A stretch of 42,264 nt of DNA. Source: an uncultured Phocaeicola sp. (lineage in GTDB: Bacteria; Bacteroidota; Bacteroidia; Bacteroidales; Bacteroidaceae). This document shows, piece after piece, positions 7,035-14,355 of this stretch (within the stretch, counting starts at the first letter, position 1; the number at the start of each line of letters is the position of its first letter). The notes below the pieces were generated by a model. The model saw only the letters and a list, made by a program, of their open reading frames with translations, did not search any database and was not told the DNA's origin. A program made the translations under genes and the position numbers. The DNA lies in contig CALUIZ010000026.1 of the NCBI GenBank assembly GCA_944320815.1, forward strand, positions 1-42,264, given 5' to 3'.

Positions 7035-8543
7035 ATGAAACTGTTATTTGTATTATTGATTATGGCTACTTATGTGATTCCTGCATTTCCACAAAACGGT
7101 GAGGAAATCCGCCGCCCGGCAGTGGCGGGACGTTTTTATCCTGCTGATGCGGACACCTTGAAATCGGATGTGGAGGGTTTGCTGGCTGCCGCGGATGTGG
7201 ATGCCGCCGCCGGTGTGCGGGCGGTTGTCGTTCCTCATGCCGGGTATGTGTTCTCAGGGGCTGTGGCGGCGAAGGCTTTTGCGCGGATAGCCCCTTCTTC
7301 CCACTATCGGCGTATCTTTCTTCTTGGCCCCAGTCACCGGGCCGCATTCGAGGGGGCTTCTGTCAATGTGGCATGCAGTGCTTATGCCACTCCTCTGGGG
7401 ACGGTGGAGGTGGACGGGGAAACCTGCGCGAAACTTCTTGCGGCGGATGATGTCTTCTGCCATGTGCCTGAAGCGCATCAGAAGGAACATTCCATTGAGG
7501 TGCAGCTTCCTTTTCTGCAGGAGCGGCTGGATACGCTGCCTCCCATTGTGCCTGTAATCGTGGGTACTCACCAAATCAGCAAACTGCGTCGCATGGCGGA
7601 GGTGCTTCAGACTTATTTCACTCCCGAAAATTTGTTTGTCGTGAGCAGCGACTTTTCCCATTATCCTTCGTATGAGGATGCGTGCCGGGTCGACAAGGCG
7701 ACGGGAGAGGCCATCCTTTCCACCTCGGTGAAGATTTTTCTGGATACGGTTGCCGGCAACTCGCGACTGGGTGTCCCGAATCTGTTGACAAGTGCCTGCG
7801 GACAGGCTCCTATTGCCGTGCTGTTGCTTATGATGGAGCAGGCGCGCGGAGTGCGGATGGAGCATCTTGCTTATTGCAATTCGGGCGACTCTCCTTATGG
7901 AGGGCATGACGAAGTGGTCGGTTACCATGCTTTTGCGGTGGTAGGGGATGGTGATACTGTCCGGGAACAACGTTCTCGCGAGGTGTTTTCGTTGACGGCG
8001 GACGAGAAGTCGGCCTTGTTGGAGATAGCCCGGAAGAGCATCGCAAACAGGCTGTCGGGTTGCATGGAATTGCCTTATGATTCAACCCGGATGACCGGGA
8101 ATCTGGCAAAGAACTGTGGCGCATTCGTTACGCTCCGTCTGCATGGAAAGTTGCGGGGATGTATCGGTATGCTGGTGGGAAGACGCCCGCTGTATCTTAC
8201 GGTGTCGGATATGGCATGCGCGGCCGCTTTTGAAGACCCTCGTTTTCCTCCGGTGACGCAAGATGAGATGTGGGACATACATATCGACATCTCCGTGCTT
8301 TCTCCGCTGAAGCGAATCTATTCGGTTGAAGCGTTTGAACTGGGAAGACATGGAATCTTCATAGTGAAGGGCGACCGTCAGGGAACTTTCCTTCCGCAAG
8401 TGGCCGGACAGACTCATTGGACGAAAGAAGAGTTTCTGGGCCATTGTGCGCGTGATAAGGCGAGAATTGGATGGGACGGCTGGCGCGATGCGGAACTTTA
8501 TGTGTATGAGGCGGAGGTGTTTGATGAGGGGTGCGCTGAATGA
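7035..8543 (+). CDS. AmmeMemoRadiSam proteins B and A fused (Memo-AMMECR1), with signal peptide
   Basis: This 502-residue protein starts with a hydrophobic leader of about 19 residues (KLLFVLLIMATYVIPAFP), which looks like a signal peptide. The Memo domain (~27-305) begins with the family opening RPAVAGRFYP. It keeps the metal-site residues known in Memo: His68 in VPHAGY, His101 in GPSHRAAF, and Cys255 in TSACGQAP, plus EHSIEVQLPF (151-160). The AMMECR1 domain (~320-497) contains LRGCIG at 373-378. Memo folds are related to class III extradiol dioxygenases, and AMMECR1 has no assigned activity. The next gene encodes the radical SAM third member and overlaps by 20 bases, so the pair forms one AmmeMemoRadiSam operon of unknown function. 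No TAnnTTTG box was found upstream. Confidence 0.93.
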   Translation: MKLLFVLLIMATYVIPAFPQNGEEIRRPAVAGRFYPADADTLKSDVEGLLAAADVDAAAGVRAVVVPHAGYVFSGAVAAKAFARIAPSSHYRRIFLLGPSHRAAFEGASVNVACSAYATPLGTVEVDGETCAKLLAADDVFCHVPEAHQKEHSIEVQLPFLQERLDTLPPIVPVIVGTHQISKLRRMAEVLQTYFTPENLFVVSSDFSHYPSYEDACRVDKATGEAILSTSVKIFLDTVAGNSRLGVPNLLTSACGQAPIAVLLLMMEQARGVRMEHLAYCNSGDSPYGGHDEVVGYHAFAVVGDGDTVREQRSREVFSLTADEKSALLEIARKSIANRLSGCMELPYDSTRMTGNLAKNCGAFVTLRLHGKLRGCIGMLVGRRPLYLTVSDMACAAAFEDPRFPPVTQDEMWDIHIDISVLSPLKRIYSVEAFELGRHGIFIVKGDRQGTFLPQVAGQTHWTKEEFLGHCARDKARIGWDGWRDAELYVYEAEVFDEGCAE

Positions 8544-9423
8544 TTCCGGGCCTTCCGTGCGTGAGGCGGAATATTATGACCGTCTTTCGGATGGGACGGT
8601 GGTGTGCCGGCTGTGTCCTCATGGCTGTCATGTCCGTGAAGGCGGACATGGCCTTTGCCGGAGCAGAATGAACCGCGGAGGACGTTTGTGGACGGAGGCA
8701 TACGGGAAAGTCTGTGCCCTGCATGTAGATCCGGTGGAAAAGAAGCCGCTCCTGCATTTTCATCCGGGGGAAGAGTGTCTTTCGCTGGCTGCGGCGGGGT
8801 GCAATCTGTCGTGCCGGAATTGTCAGAACTGGAGGATTTCTCAGGTCTCTCCTGAAGAGGTGGAGTATCATTTGCTGTTGCCGGATGATGTGGTGAAGAT
8901 GGCCGGAGAGATGTCCTGTCGTCTGGTGGCCTATACTTATACGGAGCCGCTTACTTATTTGGAGTATGTCCGCGACTGTGCCGAAGCCTGTCATGAGGCC
9001 GGATTGCGGAACATTCTTGTCACGGCGGGGTATGTCAATGAAGAGCCGTTGCGCGACCTGCTTCCTTTCCTTGACGCAGCAAATGTGGATCTGAAATCTT
9101 TCTCAGACGAGATTTACCGTTCAGTGAGCGGTGCCGGTCTGGCACCCGTGCTCCGCACACTGGAACTGATGCGCGATGCCGGGGTATGGGTGGAGATAAC
9201 CAATCTGTTGATTCCGGGAGTGAATGATGATATGGATATGGTGAGACGGATGTGTATCTGGTTGGTGGAGCACGGATTTGCGGAATGTCCGCTTCATTTC
9301 ACCCGTTTTTTCCCTCAGTACCGTATGGCCGGTCTTCCGCCTACTCCGGTCACCACGTTGTTTGATGCGCGCGACGTGGCACGCAGTTGCGGACTTCAGT
9401 ACGTGTATCTGGGGAATGTTTGA
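8524..9423 (+). CDS. AmmeMemoRadiSam system radical SAM enzyme
   Basis: The protein is 299 residues from ATG 8524, which overlaps the end of the Memo-AMMECR1 gene by 20 bases. This suggests translational coupling. The radical SAM cluster motif CxxxCxxC is at Cys93, Cys97 and Cys100 (CNLSCRNC). A second, N-terminal cysteine group (Cys28, 31, 35 and 45; CRLCPHGC...GLC) is typical of this subfamily. Other marks are YTYTEP (137-142, the region after the cluster) and ITNLLIPG. It lacks a signal peptide and should be cytoplasmic. The substrate is unknown. It is convergent with the TIG-domain lipoprotein gene, with 25 bases between stops. Confidence 0.95.
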   Translation: MRGALNDSGPSVREAEYYDRLSDGTVVCRLCPHGCHVREGGHGLCRSRMNRGGRLWTEAYGKVCALHVDPVEKKPLLHFHPGEECLSLAAAGCNLSCRNCQNWRISQVSPEEVEYHLLLPDDVVKMAGEMSCRLVAYTYTEPLTYLEYVRDCAEACHEAGLRNILVTAGYVNEEPLRDLLPFLDAANVDLKSFSDEIYRSVSGAGLAPVLRTLELMRDAGVWVEITNLLIPGVNDDMDMVRRMCIWLVEHGFAECPLHFTRFFPQYRMAGLPPTPVTTLFDARDVARSCGLQYVYLGNV

Positions 9424-9448
9424 GCCGACAGGGCGGAAAGACGGGATG

Positions 9449-10750
9449 TCAGTTGGCCCATACGACAGATTCGTATGTCACATCGGAAAGTTCCGGATAG
9501 GTTTCCCAGCTTTTTCTGTTCCAGTCATATTCACAGACGGAACGCTTTCCGTTGTTCTCTACCAGCACAGTGAGGGTGCCGAAGCGGTCAGGACGGTGCG
9601 TGACGGAAATGACCTTTCCGGGAAGTGTGGTGAACGGTTCTTCCAGTCCGGGCTCTTCATCGTTGAGCAGACAGAAAAGACTTTCGTCTTCGGAGGATGG
9701 GGAGGAAATTATATAGCCTGCCATTTTGTGCTGGCGGGCCGGTGTCTCGGCCGCGCTTGTTTCCACTCTGAAATAGAACGGAATGATGGCCCCGGCTTCC
9801 ATTTCCTTGAGAACATGAAATCCGCTTGTCAGTTCATACAGTACAAGTCCCCATTGTCCCTCTCCTTTGTCAGCCGAAAGAAGAGAGATTTTGTTTCCCT
9901 CCATGGTTACACCGGGATAGTCGCCGAATTCTTCGGGGGCATATCCTTCTGGAAGTTCATGCAATGCCGGAAGCGGTGGAGTGTTGCTCCGGGAAGGAAC
10001 GGCCCAGTTGCTTCTCTCCAGCTCATCGGAAACATTGTTCAGAATATATTTGTCCGTCTCTTCGGCACTTTGGATGGCGGCGACGGAGTTTCCTCCCAAG
10101 TCAACCAGTGCCAGCGTATGCTTCAGAGAATAAGCGTCCAGTGCTTTCCATTCTCCTGTGCAGAAGTCGAAGAAGAAAGGCTCTGCCGTTCCGTTCTCAC
10201 CGGCCAGACCACATAATCCGTAAGTCATGGTGCAGTTGGCAGGCGAATGGAAGTTGGCATGTGCTTCTGTGCCCCATTTCTTCATTTCAGTTCCGTAGTC
10301 TGCATATATGGTTTCGATTGTATTTCCGGCAGTGTTGAGACCGTACAGCCTGAAGTCTTTTGGGGTCATGCCGTCTGCGAGTTGGATTTCCCCCAATGAC
10401 ATTCTGTCTCCATTTCTTCGCAGAAATATCTCCACACGGGATTCAGGCATACGATAAGGCATCCGGATGACGATTTCGTCCGGATTTCGCTTTGTAGGTT
10501 CGACCGTTACCGGTCCGTTGAATCCTTCCGGAAGCAGTTCATCTTCTGTATTCCAACGGAATTCAAGCTCTGTCTGGTCGTTTTCCTGGAATCCGTTTCC
10601 ATAAATATGAACCAGGTCTCCCGGGTGCAGTCTTTGCCCCGTTTCTTCTATTCGGATGTCGGTTATGAATGGTTCATCATAAGATGTCTCATTCTTACAT
10701 GCATACAGTGAGAGAAGTGTGAATACACAGATAAACAGTTTGTTTTTCAT
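9449..10750 (-). CDS. IPT/TIG-domain lipoprotein, hypothetical
   Basis: The protein is 433 residues from ATG 10750. The leader MKNKLFICVFTLLSLYAC ends in a lipobox, giving Cys18. An IPT/TIG-like Ig fold follows: ITDIRIEETGQRLHPGD, VHIYGNGF and VRIPY-like strands in the first ~110 residues. The rest contains repeated short beta segments around aromatic and acidic residues, suggestive of a beta-propeller-like or surface domain. I do not recognise a catalytic motif. It is probably surface or periplasm exposed. The start is fixed by the -7 box at 10775-10782, which would lie inside the longer reading from 10777. Confidence 0.75.
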   Translation of the reverse strand: MKNKLFICVFTLLSLYACKNETSYDEPFITDIRIEETGQRLHPGDLVHIYGNGFQENDQTELEFRWNTEDELLPEGFNGPVTVEPTKRNPDEIVIRMPYRMPESRVEIFLRRNGDRMSLGEIQLADGMTPKDFRLYGLNTAGNTIETIYADYGTEMKKWGTEAHANFHSPANCTMTYGLCGLAGENGTAEPFFFDFCTGEWKALDAYSLKHTLALVDLGGNSVAAIQSAEETDKYILNNVSDELERSNWAVPSRSNTPPLPALHELPEGYAPEEFGDYPGVTMEGNKISLLSADKGEGQWGLVLYELTSGFHVLKEMEAGAIIPFYFRVETSAAETPARQHKMAGYIISSPSSEDESLFCLLNDEEPGLEEPFTTLPGKVISVTHRPDRFGTLTVLVENNGKRSVCEYDWNRKSWETYPELSDVTYESVVWAN

Positions 10751-10774
10751 TGCGTAGGTATATTTTGATTTTCG

Positions 10775-10782
10775 CAAATATA
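10775..10782 (-). promoter_or_regulatory. -7 box for the TIG-domain lipoprotein gene
   Basis: On the minus strand the bases are TATATTTG, a perfect TAnnTTTG match 24 bases upstream of ATG 10750. Confidence 0.65.
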
Positions 10783-10824
10783 AGTAGAGTTCTGTGGATT
10801 CTCATGTCAGGAAAAGAAAAATTA

Positions 10825-10833
10825 CCCCCCCCC
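10825..10833. repeat. Run of nine C bases in a divergent promoter region
   Basis: Nine consecutive C (G on the minus strand) lie between the divergent TIG-lipoprotein and TPR genes, about 43 bases upstream of the minus-strand -7 box. Such runs are prone to slippage. It stands out against the AT-rich surroundings. Confidence 0.6.
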
Positions 10834-10900
10834 TATTTGTCTTTTTTAACAATATCCCCGTGCTTCTGTATCGGTCGTGTGCAATTTTATTGCGAGATTA

Positions 10901-10931
10901 TTGCAGATTCTTGAATTTGTTTATAGCTTTG
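10901..10931 (+). promoter_or_regulatory. Promoter of the TPR-protein gene
   Basis: TTGC at 10901-10904, a 19-base spacer, then TAGCTTTG at 10924-10931 (perfect TAnnTTTG). The ATG at 10962 follows 30 bases later. Confidence 0.7.
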
Positions 10932-10961
10932 TGCCGTTTGAAATTTAACTGTGAGAACACC

Positions 10962-11573
10962 ATGAAAACACGAACACTTCTTCTTATTGTGTGCTGGTTT
11001 GCCTTTTTCGGGGCAATGCGTGCCGGACAGCCTGTGCGGCCGGAAAGCGAGAATTATATCAAAGGGGTGGAAGCTCTCAATGAAGGAGACCCCGTGGCTG
11101 CCTATAAATATCTGAATGCAGAAATCACTGAAAATCCGGGAAATGGGTATGCACATTGCTATATGGCACTGATATGCAACTGTTGTGGCGATGTGAAGCT
11201 GGCTCTTCAGGCTCTTCAGTCGAGTCTGGAACTGATACCTGAAACGGATACGGAATATTTGTCTTTCGCGTATTACTCACGTGGGGTGCTTCTGTCCGGC
11301 CTGAATCAGTGGGAACTGGCCAAGCCGGATTTGGATGAGGCCATTCGTCTGAACCCCTCCGATGCAGAGAACTACAAGGCGCGTGCCCAGCTTTTTCTGG
11401 AGACTGCCAGATACGAAGAGTCGCTTGAAGATGTGCAGAAGGCACTGGCACTCGACAGGAAAGCAGATGTGAGCGATCTTGTGCTCCGGCTTATGGCGGA
11501 AGCTCCTTCCACTGAATTTATGGAACGTGTGTCTGCCACTTTTCATATGCTGGACCGTGCTGAAGTCCGTTGA
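10962..11573 (+). CDS. Exported tetratricopeptide-repeat protein
   Basis: The protein is 203 residues from ATG 10962. The N-terminal signal peptide is TLLLIVCWFAFFGAMRAG-like (cleavage near residue 20). At least three TPR units follow, about residues 30-63 (GVEALNEGDPVAAYKYLNAE), 64-98 (AHCYMALICNCCGDVKLALQ), and 105-170 (YYSRGVLLSGLNQWELAKPD and AENYKARAQLFLETARYEES). TPRs mediate protein contacts. Here the role would be in the periplasm; the partner is unknown. A longer reading from 10794 is rejected because the promoter lies inside it. Confidence 0.85.
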   Translation: MKTRTLLLIVCWFAFFGAMRAGQPVRPESENYIKGVEALNEGDPVAAYKYLNAEITENPGNGYAHCYMALICNCCGDVKLALQALQSSLELIPETDTEYLSFAYYSRGVLLSGLNQWELAKPDLDEAIRLNPSDAENYKARAQLFLETARYEESLEDVQKALALDRKADVSDLVLRLMAEAPSTEFMERVSATFHMLDRAEVR

Positions 11574-11597
11574 ACTCCGCCGCTGCGCACTCTTGTG

Positions 11598-11629
11598 TTT
11601 GTCTGAATAGGAAATATTCGTTACTTTTG
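11598..11629 (+). promoter_or_regulatory. Promoter of the POT transporter gene
   Basis: TTTG at 11598-11601, 20 bases, then TACTTTTG at 11622-11629 (perfect TAnnTTTG). The ATG at 11675 lies 45 bases downstream. Confidence 0.75.
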
Positions 11630-11674
11630 CAGCCAATCAATGGTTTTTTATAATATTTTATTGACTGAAAAAGA

Positions 11675-13231
11675 ATGAATACGACAAAAGGACATCCGAA
11701 AGGACTTTATCTGCTCTTCGTCACTGAGATGTGGGAGCGGTTCAGTTATTATGGCATGCGTGCGCTTTTCATGCTTTATATGGTGCAGGCATTGCTTTTC
11801 GACAAGGAGACGGCATCACAGATTTATGGAAGTTATACGGGACTGGTGTATCTCACTCCGCTTGTAGGGGGATATATCGCCGACCGGTATTGGGGTAACC
11901 GGCGTTCGATTGTGGTTGGCGCGCTGACTATGGCATTGGGGCAGTTCCTTCTTTTTCTGAGTGCGTGTTATTTTCATGAGACAGGGATGGCCAAATATCT
12001 GATGTTCTGTGGGCTGGGACTTCTGATTCTTGGCAACGGTTTCTTCAAGCCGAACATTTCCACAATGGTTGGCCGTCTTTATTCTGCTGATGATGAACGG
12101 AAAGATTCTGCTTTCACCATTTTCTATATGGGGGTGAACGTGGGTTCGACCATCGCTCCGCTCGTTTGCGGTCTGGTGGGTAATACGGGACATCCGGAAG
12201 ACTTCAAATGGGGATTTCTTGCGGCTTGTATCGGTATGCTGATTGGAGCTGCCGTGTTCTCGATTTTCAAGGGAAAATACGTCTGTGACCCGGACGGAAA
12301 TCCGGTGGGGACAGTTCCTGAAAGGAAGAACTCCATGAAGAGGGAGGAGAAAAAGGATGCCCATGGAACCTCGTCGGTACGTACATGGTTTATGGTAGCC
12401 GGCACAGTGGCATTGACCCTTCTGTTTTCGGTGAATTGGGATGCTGATGCCGCACATTGTTTTTCCGGGGCCGACTGGATAGGTTCGCTCATCTATGCCA
12501 CGGCCATCGTGATGCCTGTTGTCATCATTACTGACGGTTCGCTTTCGCGGAGCGAGAAAATGCGCATCGGTGTGATTTACATCATCGCTTTTTTTGTGAT
12601 TTTCTTCTGGGCGGCCTACGAACAGGCGGGAGCGTCGCTCACCTTCTTTGCCGATGAGCAGACCGACCGCCATATAGGAGGGTGGGAGATGCCCGCTTCC
12701 TATTTCCAGTCATTCAATCCGATAATGATTGTCCTGCTGGCTCCGCTGTTCGCTTCCATGTGGTCGTTCCTTGGAAAGAAAGGGATTGAACCCAGTTCTC
12801 CGCGCAAGCAGGCCATCGGTCTGTTTCTGCTTTCAATGGGCTATCTGTTCATCGCGTTCGGAGTGAGAGGGGTTGATCCCGGAATGAAAGTCAGCATGGT
12901 GTGGCTTACAGGTCTTTATCTTATTCATACGATGGGTGAGCTTTGCCTTGCGCCTATCGGGCTTTCACTGGTCTACAAGCTCTCTCCTGTGCGTTTCTCT
13001 TCATTGCTGATGGGAGTATGGTATCTCAGCACCTCGGCGGCCAACAAGTTTGCCGGCCTTCTGAGCGGGTATTATCCTGAGGGTGGGGCTGTGCGCAGTT
13101 TTATGGGCTGGCGGATAGAAAACCTGTTTGACTTCTTCATGCTTTTCGTGTGCATGAGCGGAGTTGCAGCGGTGATTCTTTTTCTGCTTTCCGGAAAGTT
13201 GCAGAAAATGATGGAAGCGCAGGAACAATAA
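11675..13231 (+). CDS. Proton-dependent oligopeptide transporter (POT/PTR2 family, MFS)
   Basis: This 518-residue protein has the POT signature E-x-x-E-R-F-x-Y-Y at 18-26 (EMWERFSYY) in the first membrane helix. A second family segment, GNGFFKPNISTMVGRLY, lies around residues 121-137. There are about 12-14 predicted membrane helices, with a charged cytoplasmic loop near 205-235 (KRE/EEKKDAHG). It imports di- and tripeptides with protons across the inner membrane. It is monocistronic, with a strong promoter and a bidirectional terminator. The length and hallmarks are normal for the family. Confidence 0.95.
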   Translation: MNTTKGHPKGLYLLFVTEMWERFSYYGMRALFMLYMVQALLFDKETASQIYGSYTGLVYLTPLVGGYIADRYWGNRRSIVVGALTMALGQFLLFLSACYFHETGMAKYLMFCGLGLLILGNGFFKPNISTMVGRLYSADDERKDSAFTIFYMGVNVGSTIAPLVCGLVGNTGHPEDFKWGFLAACIGMLIGAAVFSIFKGKYVCDPDGNPVGTVPERKNSMKREEKKDAHGTSSVRTWFMVAGTVALTLLFSVNWDADAAHCFSGADWIGSLIYATAIVMPVVIITDGSLSRSEKMRIGVIYIIAFFVIFFWAAYEQAGASLTFFADEQTDRHIGGWEMPASYFQSFNPIMIVLLAPLFASMWSFLGKKGIEPSSPRKQAIGLFLLSMGYLFIAFGVRGVDPGMKVSMVWLTGLYLIHTMGELCLAPIGLSLVYKLSPVRFSSLLMGVWYLSTSAANKFAGLLSGYYPEGGAVRSFMGWRIENLFDFFMLFVCMSGVAAVILFLLSGKLQKMMEAQEQ

Positions 13232-13287
13232 GCATCATTGTTTTCTTTTTTACAGAATATCCTGATCAGGGAGCAGGATGGCATGAA

Positions 13288-13349
13288 AAACCGCGGAGGC
13301 ACAGCGTTCGGCTGACCTGAGAGTCAGTCCCGCTGTGTCTCCGCGGTTT
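13288..13349. terminator. Bidirectional long-stem terminator
   Basis: AAACCGCGGAGGCACAGCG (13288-13306) pairs with CGCTGTGTCTCCGCGGTTT (13331-13349) over 19 positions with one mismatch. An inner GGCTGAC/GTCAGTCC stem tops it. T-rich tracts follow on both strands. It separates the POT gene from the convergent acyltransferase gene. Confidence 0.85.
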
Positions 13350-13365
13350 CAGTTTGTTTTTTGAA

Positions 13366-13920
13366 TTACACCTTCCCTATGTCAAACTTTTCCGGGTGTT
13401 TCCCTTTGAAGTTCTTGAAATAAAGTTTGATGTCCCTCATATCCTTTTCGATGTCTCCGCTGGGCATAAGATATTTGTCCGCCACGATACATTTCTTTTC
13501 ATAGTCAATGCCGATGAGGACAATCGGAATCTGCGCTCCCAAGGCGATGTAATAGAAACCTTTTTTCCAGTCGGGATTGGCGGAACGTGTACCTTCCGGC
13601 GTGATGGCCAAATGGAACGTGTCGCTCCGTTTCACCCGCTCTATCAGCTGGTCTACCATCGAAGTGTGCTTGTCGCGATATACAGGTATCCCTCCCATCC
13701 GGCGGAATATCGTTCCGAGCGGGAAAAAGAACCATTCCTTCTTCATCAGGAAGCCCGACTTCCGTCCGATGGCATTGATGAAGAGTTTTCCGATGAACAA
13801 GTCCCAGTTGGTGGTGTGCGGAGCGGCACAGATGATGCATTTCTTGAAATCCGGCACGCTGACTTTCGCTTTCCATCCCAACAGCTTGTGGTAGATGAAA
13901 CGGCAGACAGACTGTTTCAT
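13366..13920 (-). CDS. 1-acyl-sn-glycerol-3-phosphate acyltransferase family protein
   Basis: This 184-residue protein carries the PlsC-type catalytic motif H-x4-D as HTTNWD (residues 35-40) and the substrate motif EGTRS (~109-113), with GGIPVYRD around 75-82 in between. It transfers an acyl group to a lysophospholipid or related lipid at the membrane. The short length and the HTTNWD form match the small acyltransferases often annotated only as 'acyltransferase', so the exact substrate is open. It starts 5 bases after the small hypothetical gene upstream, so the two form an operon. Confidence 0.9.
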   Translation of the reverse strand: MKQSVCRFIYHKLLGWKAKVSVPDFKKCIICAAPHTTNWDLFIGKLFINAIGRKSGFLMKKEWFFFPLGTIFRRMGGIPVYRDKHTSMVDQLIERVKRSDTFHLAITPEGTRSANPDWKKGFYYIALGAQIPIVLIGIDYEKKCIVADKYLMPSGDIEKDMRDIKLYFKNFKGKHPEKFDIGKV

Positions 13921-13925
13921 GTCGG

Positions 13926-14198
13926 TTATTTTCCCAGTTCGCTGAGTTCAGAGAAGATTTCTCCGATTTCTTTGTTGAAGTCTTCTTTCAGTTTCTTGTA
14001 ATACAGTTTCACATTGCCCGGTTCCGTATGGCTGATGCGGTTGATGATGTTGGTCTGCAGCCTGTCGATTTTCTCGAACACCTTGCTGTATCCTTCCCGT
14101 TTCTCGGTCGGTGCCTGTGAGGCTTCTATCAGGCAGAACCCGGTAGCCGTATTGATGATATAGTTGACCGTCTTCTTCAAATTTTTTCTACTTGCCAT
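13926..14198 (-). CDS. Small conserved-type hypothetical protein
   Basis: The protein is 90 residues from ATG 14198 (MASRKNLKKTVNYIINTATG). It is mostly helical and basic at the N-terminus, with no signal peptide or membrane segment. I do not recognise a domain. It sits 5 bases upstream of the acyltransferase gene, as its operon partner. The longer in-frame reading to 14279 runs back through an AT-rich stretch with a TATCTTTA sequence (minus strand, 14244-14237) that may be the -7 box, so the short form is preferred. Confidence 0.75.
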   Translation of the reverse strand: MASRKNLKKTVNYIINTATGFCLIEASQAPTEKREGYSKVFEKIDRLQTNIINRISHTEPGNVKLYYKKLKEDFNKEIGEIFSELSELGK

Positions 14199-14321
14199 AA
14201 TTGATGAATTTAAATGGTTAAACAATGAATTCGAGGTAAAGATACGCTTTTTTTTGAAATAACCTTTTCTTTCGGGCAAAATAATGGGTTAAAGAATGGA
14301 TGATATCCCGTTATTATCGGT

Positions 14322-14329
14322 TATCTTTG
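14322..14329 (+). promoter_or_regulatory. -7 box for the AsmA-GT51 gene
   Basis: TATCTTTG is a perfect TAnnTTTG match, 26 bases before ATG 14356. Confidence 0.65.
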
Positions 14330-14355
14330 CGGAAACGTGAAACTATTCGTGACGG

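Noticed and set aside
10751..10777. Longer N-terminus for the TIG-domain lipoprotein
   Set aside because: It would start within the -7 box and would put the lipoprotein signal peptide away from the N-terminus.
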